Shown: in pieces, positions 60,820-64,000 of the stretch | Layout: each line of letters begins with the position of its first letter | How positions within the stretch are numbered: position 1 is the stretch's first letter | From: Legionella moravica DSM 19234 | Lineage (GTDB): Bacteria; Pseudomonadota; Gammaproteobacteria; Legionellales; Legionellaceae | DNA: 64,000 nucleotides | Direction of reading: 5' to 3' | Assembly: GCF_000423305.1 (NCBI RefSeq) | Contig: NZ_AUHS01000003.1 | Coordinates: forward strand, 248,001-312,000 | Program-made: the position numbers and the translations under genes | Notes under the pieces: model-generated | Seen by the model: only the letters and a program-made list of their open reading frames with translations | Told to the model about the DNA's origin: nothing | Databases searched by the model: none

Positions 60820-61529
60820 AATCGTCTCTCTGTTTGGATTTAATTTTATACTAATTGATCTATTATTTCCGGATGCGTGTTGAACATTATTGTTATCAGG
60901 GTTGAGTTACAGCGAAAGAACAATGCGAGCTGAATTACATACTCGCTGTAAAATGATTTTTTTGGACGCTAAAAATCTCTATGTAATTATTATAAATTTA
61001 TATACTTAAAAAACTTATTTTTATTATAAGTAAACACCATATCTGTTGATAACCTTAAATTAACTATTAATTTCAATAGATTAGATCGTTATTTAAGGTG
61101 TTTATAAGTTCCCTTTATGGCTGTGTTTAATGTGTTTGCTCTTTCTGAAGAACTACTATTCTCTGATTTGTATTCAACTTATACCCGCTTTAAAACCCCA
61201 GTTATCCATAGCTTATAATTCGTCTGATTTATCTATTAATCCGACTTGAGAATAGTTAAGAACATCTATTTATTTAGTTGTTTTTGGGTTTTATTTACTT
61301 TTTTTTGTGGATAACTTTGCCTTTTATTGAAGGCTGAGTATAATCTGCAGGTTTAATCATCTATTATTTAAAGCTCAATTTTAATTTATAATTTTAATCT
61401 TTTATTGAATCTTTAATTTATTCTATTTAATTATCTTGCTGTACAGGTGCTTTCAATGGCACTATTTATTGCGGTGGGTAATTAGTTGTATTGCTCTTTT
61501 ACCACCCTTATATAATGAGGAGTTTTGTT
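60820..61529. other. Probable chromosomal replication origin region (oriC) and dnaA promoter
   Basis: The region between the rpmH-side genes and dnaA is strongly AT-rich. It contains DnaA-box sequences: tgttgataa (61044-61052, one mismatch), ttatccata (61202-61210) and a perfect tgtggataa (61306-61314). Position beside rpmH/dnaA is the classic origin location. Long T and A runs (61260-61440) could be the unwinding element. Origin function is inferred. Confidence 0.65.
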
Positions 61530-62888
61530 GTGTCAGATACTGTTTGGCAAAAATGTTTAGGTTTATTGCAAGATGAATATTCTGCTCAGCAATTCAATAC
61601 CTGGCTGCGTCCTTTACAAGCTCATACAGATGAGCAACGTTTAGTTTTACTTGCGCCTAATCGATTTGTAGTTGATTGGGTAAAAAAGCATTTTTTTTCT
61701 CGCATTGAAGAATTGATTAATCAATTTTGCGGTGACAATATAAAATCCGTTTCTATAGAGATTGGGAGCAAAGCTGCTGAACCCGTTGCCTCAGTTGTTG
61801 AGACTACTGTTTCTCCTACAACCAATACCGCACCCAAACCGGTCAATAAAAAAGCCGTTGACTACAAGAGTAGTCATTTAAATAAAAAATTCGTGTTTGA
61901 TAGTTTTGTTGAAGGAAACTCAAACCAATTAGCTCGCGCTGCATCAATGCAAGTCGCAGAGCGTCCCGGTGATGCCTACAATCCGTTGTTTATTTATGGT
62001 GGTGTTGGTTTAGGCAAAACTCATTTAATGCATGCCATCGGTAATAATATTCTTAAAAATAATCCTGAAGCTAAAGTCCTTTATTTACATTCAGAACGAT
62101 TTGTAGCGGATATGGTTAAAGCGTTACAAACCAACTCCATTAATGAATTTAAGCGCTTTTATCGTTCATTAAATGCATTACTTATTGATGATATACAATT
62201 TTTTGCAGGTAAAGATCGCTCTCAAGAAGAGTTTTTCCATACCTTTAATGCTTTGCTTGAAGGGCAACAACAGATAATTTTAACCAGTGATCGATATCCT
62301 AAAGAAATCGAGGGTATGGAAGAGCGACTCAAATCTCGTTTTGGCTGGGGACTTACTGTTGCTGTCGAGCCACCGGAGCTGGAAACTCGTGTTGCCATTT
62401 TAATTAGTAAGGCGGAGCAATCGAATATTGAACTTCCCTATGAAGTAGCTTTTTTTATTGCGAAACGAATACGTTCAAATGTCAGGGAGCTAGAAGGTGC
62501 ATTACGTCGGGTTATTGCTAATGCTCATTTTACCGGGAAACCGATCACAATTGAGTTTGTTCATGAAGCGTTGCGTGATCTATTGGCATTGCAAGATAAA
62601 TTAGTGACTATAGAAAACATTCAGAAAACTGTAGCGGAATATTATAAAGTTAAAGTGGCTGATTTACTGTCTAAACGTCGTAGCCGCTCTATTGCTAGAC
62701 CAAGACAAATGGCGATGGCTCTGAGTAAAGAGCTAACCAATCACAGCCTGCCTGAAATCGGTGATCATTTTGGTGGTCGTGATCATACTACGGTTATTCA
62801 TGCCTGCAGAAAAGTTAAGGAACTTGTTCAGGATGATAGTGATTTTGCCGAAGATTATAAAAATTTAATGCGTATATTATCTTCTTGA
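61530..62888 (+). CDS. dnaA: Chromosomal replication initiator protein DnaA
   Basis: DnaA binds oriC and opens it. Domain I starts [18 protein letters not shown] linker lies about residues 90-115. The AAA+ domain has [21 protein letters not shown] (Walker A) and [19 protein letters not shown] (Walker B, sensor). The C-terminal DNA-binding domain has [15 protein letters not shown]. The frame is open from 61491, but GTG at 61530 has AGGAG seven bases upstream and gives 452 residues. It is followed closely by dnaN. Confidence 0.97.
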   Translation: MSDTVWQKCLGLLQDEYSAQQFNTWLRPLQAHTDEQRLVLLAPNRFVVDWVKKHFFSRIEELINQFCGDNIKSVSIEIGSKAAEPVASVVETTVSPTTNTAPKPVNKKAVDYKSSHLNKKFVFDSFVEGNSNQLARAASMQVAERPGDAYNPLFIYGGVGLGKTHLMHAIGNNILKNNPEAKVLYLHSERFVADMVKALQTNSINEFKRFYRSLNALLIDDIQFFAGKDRSQEEFFHTFNALLEGQQQIILTSDRYPKEIEGMEERLKSRFGWGLTVAVEPPELETRVAILISKAEQSNIELPYEVAFFIAKRIRSNVRELEGALRRVIANAHFTGKPITIEFVHEALRDLLALQDKLVTIENIQKTVAEYYKVKVADLLSKRRSRSIARPRQMAMALSKELTNHSLPEIGDHFGGRDHTTVIHACRKVKELVQDDSDFAEDYKNLMRILSS

Positions 62889-62901
62889 TAAGGGGTTTAT
62901 C

Positions 62902-64000
62902 GTGTTTGAGTTAGCTATAAAAAAAGAAGATCTCATCGCTCCTTTGCTTACTGTAGCAGGTGCTGTTGATAAAAAGCAATCTTTGGCTATTTTATCCAAT
63001 TTTCTATTAAAATTGGCTGATGGTTTGCTTCATGTTACCGCTACTGATTTAGAAATTGAAATTTCTGCTCAGGTTTCTTGTGAGTCTAATCAAACCTCTG
63101 GGAGTATCACTGTTCCTGCAAAAAAATTCATTGATATCATCCGATCTCTCGATGAAAATACCAGTCCCAATATTGTTTTTGATAACGGGATTGTATCGAT
63201 CAAACAAGGACGCAGTTCCTTCAAGTTGACTACTTTACCTGCTGAAAATTATCCTCTAAGTGAAGATGAGTGCAACGAGGTTGAGCTATCAATACCACGA
63301 CTGGTCTTGCTTCAATTATTACAATCAACCCATTTTGCCATGTCGCAACAGGATGTTCGAGTTTTTCTTAACGGGCTCTTTTTGGAGTTTGAACCCCACC
63401 AAATTTCTGCAGTTGCAACTGATGGGCACAGAATGGCAATTTGTCGTTACTCTTGTGATAATATTAGTCAGTATAAGCTTTTGTTACCCAAAAAGGGTGT
63501 TCAAGAATTATTACGTTTATTAAATTGCATTAGTGATGAGCATGTTTTGCTGGCTGCAGGAAAATCTCATTTTAAATTGATTAGCAGTCAATTTACGTTT
63601 ATGTCCAAATTGATTGAAGCACGTTTTCCACCTTATTCTAAAGCAATTCCCAGGGAGCAGGATAAGCAGATTATTATTGATTGCGCTATTTTAAAAAAAT
63701 CTTTGGCGCGAATTGTTATTTTGGCTCATGAGAAATCCAAAGCGGTACTGTTCCATTTACAATCCGGTCAGCTAACTCTGATTGCCAACAATAATGAACA
63801 GGAAGAAGCGGTTGAAACTCTGATGGCTGAAACTCAGGGTGATGAGTTAAAAATCGGTTTGAATGCGACCTATTTACTCGATGTATTAAATCATTTCGGT
63901 GACGGTCAGATTCGAATGTCCATGTCGAATACGGACAGCAGTATTTTAATCGAGTCTTTGCAAAATGATAATTATCAATACATCATCATGCCAATGAAAA
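62902..64000 (+). CDS. dnaN: DNA polymerase III beta subunit (sliding clamp), cut by window end
   Basis: The clamp that tethers polymerase III. The start is GTG at 62902 with AAGGGG upstream, translating to VFELAIKKEDLIAPLLTVAG. It continues through LTTLPAENYPLSEDE, AVATDGHRMAI and VAGKSHFKLI-like segments to the C-terminal YIIMPMK, where the window stops. Only the last one or two residues and the stop are missing. It lies 13 bases after dnaA. Confidence 0.96.
   Translation, partial: MFELAIKKEDLIAPLLTVAGAVDKKQSLAILSNFLLKLADGLLHVTATDLEIEISAQVSCESNQTSGSITVPAKKFIDIIRSLDENTSPNIVFDNGIVSIKQGRSSFKLTTLPAENYPLSEDECNEVELSIPRLVLLQLLQSTHFAMSQQDVRVFLNGLFLEFEPHQISAVATDGHRMAICRYSCDNISQYKLLLPKKGVQELLRLLNCISDEHVLLAAGKSHFKLISSQFTFMSKLIEARFPPYSKAIPREQDKQIIIDCAILKKSLARIVILAHEKSKAVLFHLQSGQLTLIANNNEQEEAVETLMAETQGDELKIGLNATYLLDVLNHFGDGQIRMSMSNTDSSILIESLQNDNYQYIIMPMK

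Overview
The window is a chromosomal segment of a Legionella, most likely L. pneumophila or a close relative. It is AT-rich. It carries Legionella-type major outer membrane protein paralogs, a homolog of the phosphoinositide-kinase effector MavQ, the astacin-like protease LegP, and the replication-origin gene order yidC-yidD-rnpA-rpmH / oriC / dnaA-dnaN at the right end. Assignments come from reading motifs and recalled family knowledge; no database search was run.
Layout. 1-3.3 kb: three tandem MOMP-family porin genes on the minus strand. 3.4-13.6 kb: housekeeping genes (motY, pyrC-rnt, a 2-Cys peroxiredoxin, grxD, sodB-argD, dgkA, a GDPD esterase, malic enzyme, a Sua5/YrdC protein). 13.6-17.4 kb: tRNA-Leu(CAG) followed by a 3.6-kb island. 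The island ends in a degenerate copy of the tRNA 3' end and holds an IS3 remnant, an orphan ORF, an APH-fold kinase and an AbiE-type toxin-antitoxin pair with an operator-like inverted repeat. 17.4-25.0 kb: a tightly coupled seven-gene minus-strand operon (Rieske oxygenase, GNAT-like protein, GH3-family adenylating enzyme, second GNAT-like protein, PAP2-desaturase fusion, second desaturase, alpha/beta hydrolase), with psd just upstream. This looks like an undescribed lipid or acyl-amide pathway and is the most interesting part of the window.
26.1-33.3 kb: a MITE-like element with perfect 59-bp inverted repeats and a 10-bp target duplication, then mavQ, a large effector-like protein and an M4 metalloprotease. 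33.6-49.7 kb: core genes: a DUF2520 protein, parC, the complete atpIBEFHAGDC operon, and the yra cluster (two BON lipoproteins, diaA, yraN, lpoA, divergent rsmI). 49.7-51.4 kb: degraded DNA with a GIY-YIG pseudogene inside an inverted-repeat cassette and a broken AbrB-like antitoxin. 51.4-55.2 kb: an AlkB-like hydroxylase, legP and a second effector-like protein. 55.4-56.1 kb: a DUF559 remnant in another inverted-repeat cassette. 56.2-64 kb: mnmE, yidC, yidD, rnpA, rpmH, a broken ankyrin gene, the oriC region with DnaA boxes, dnaA, and dnaN running off the end.
Together the window shows a conserved origin-proximal core into which host-interaction genes, a tRNA-targeted island and three kinds of inverted-repeat element have been inserted.
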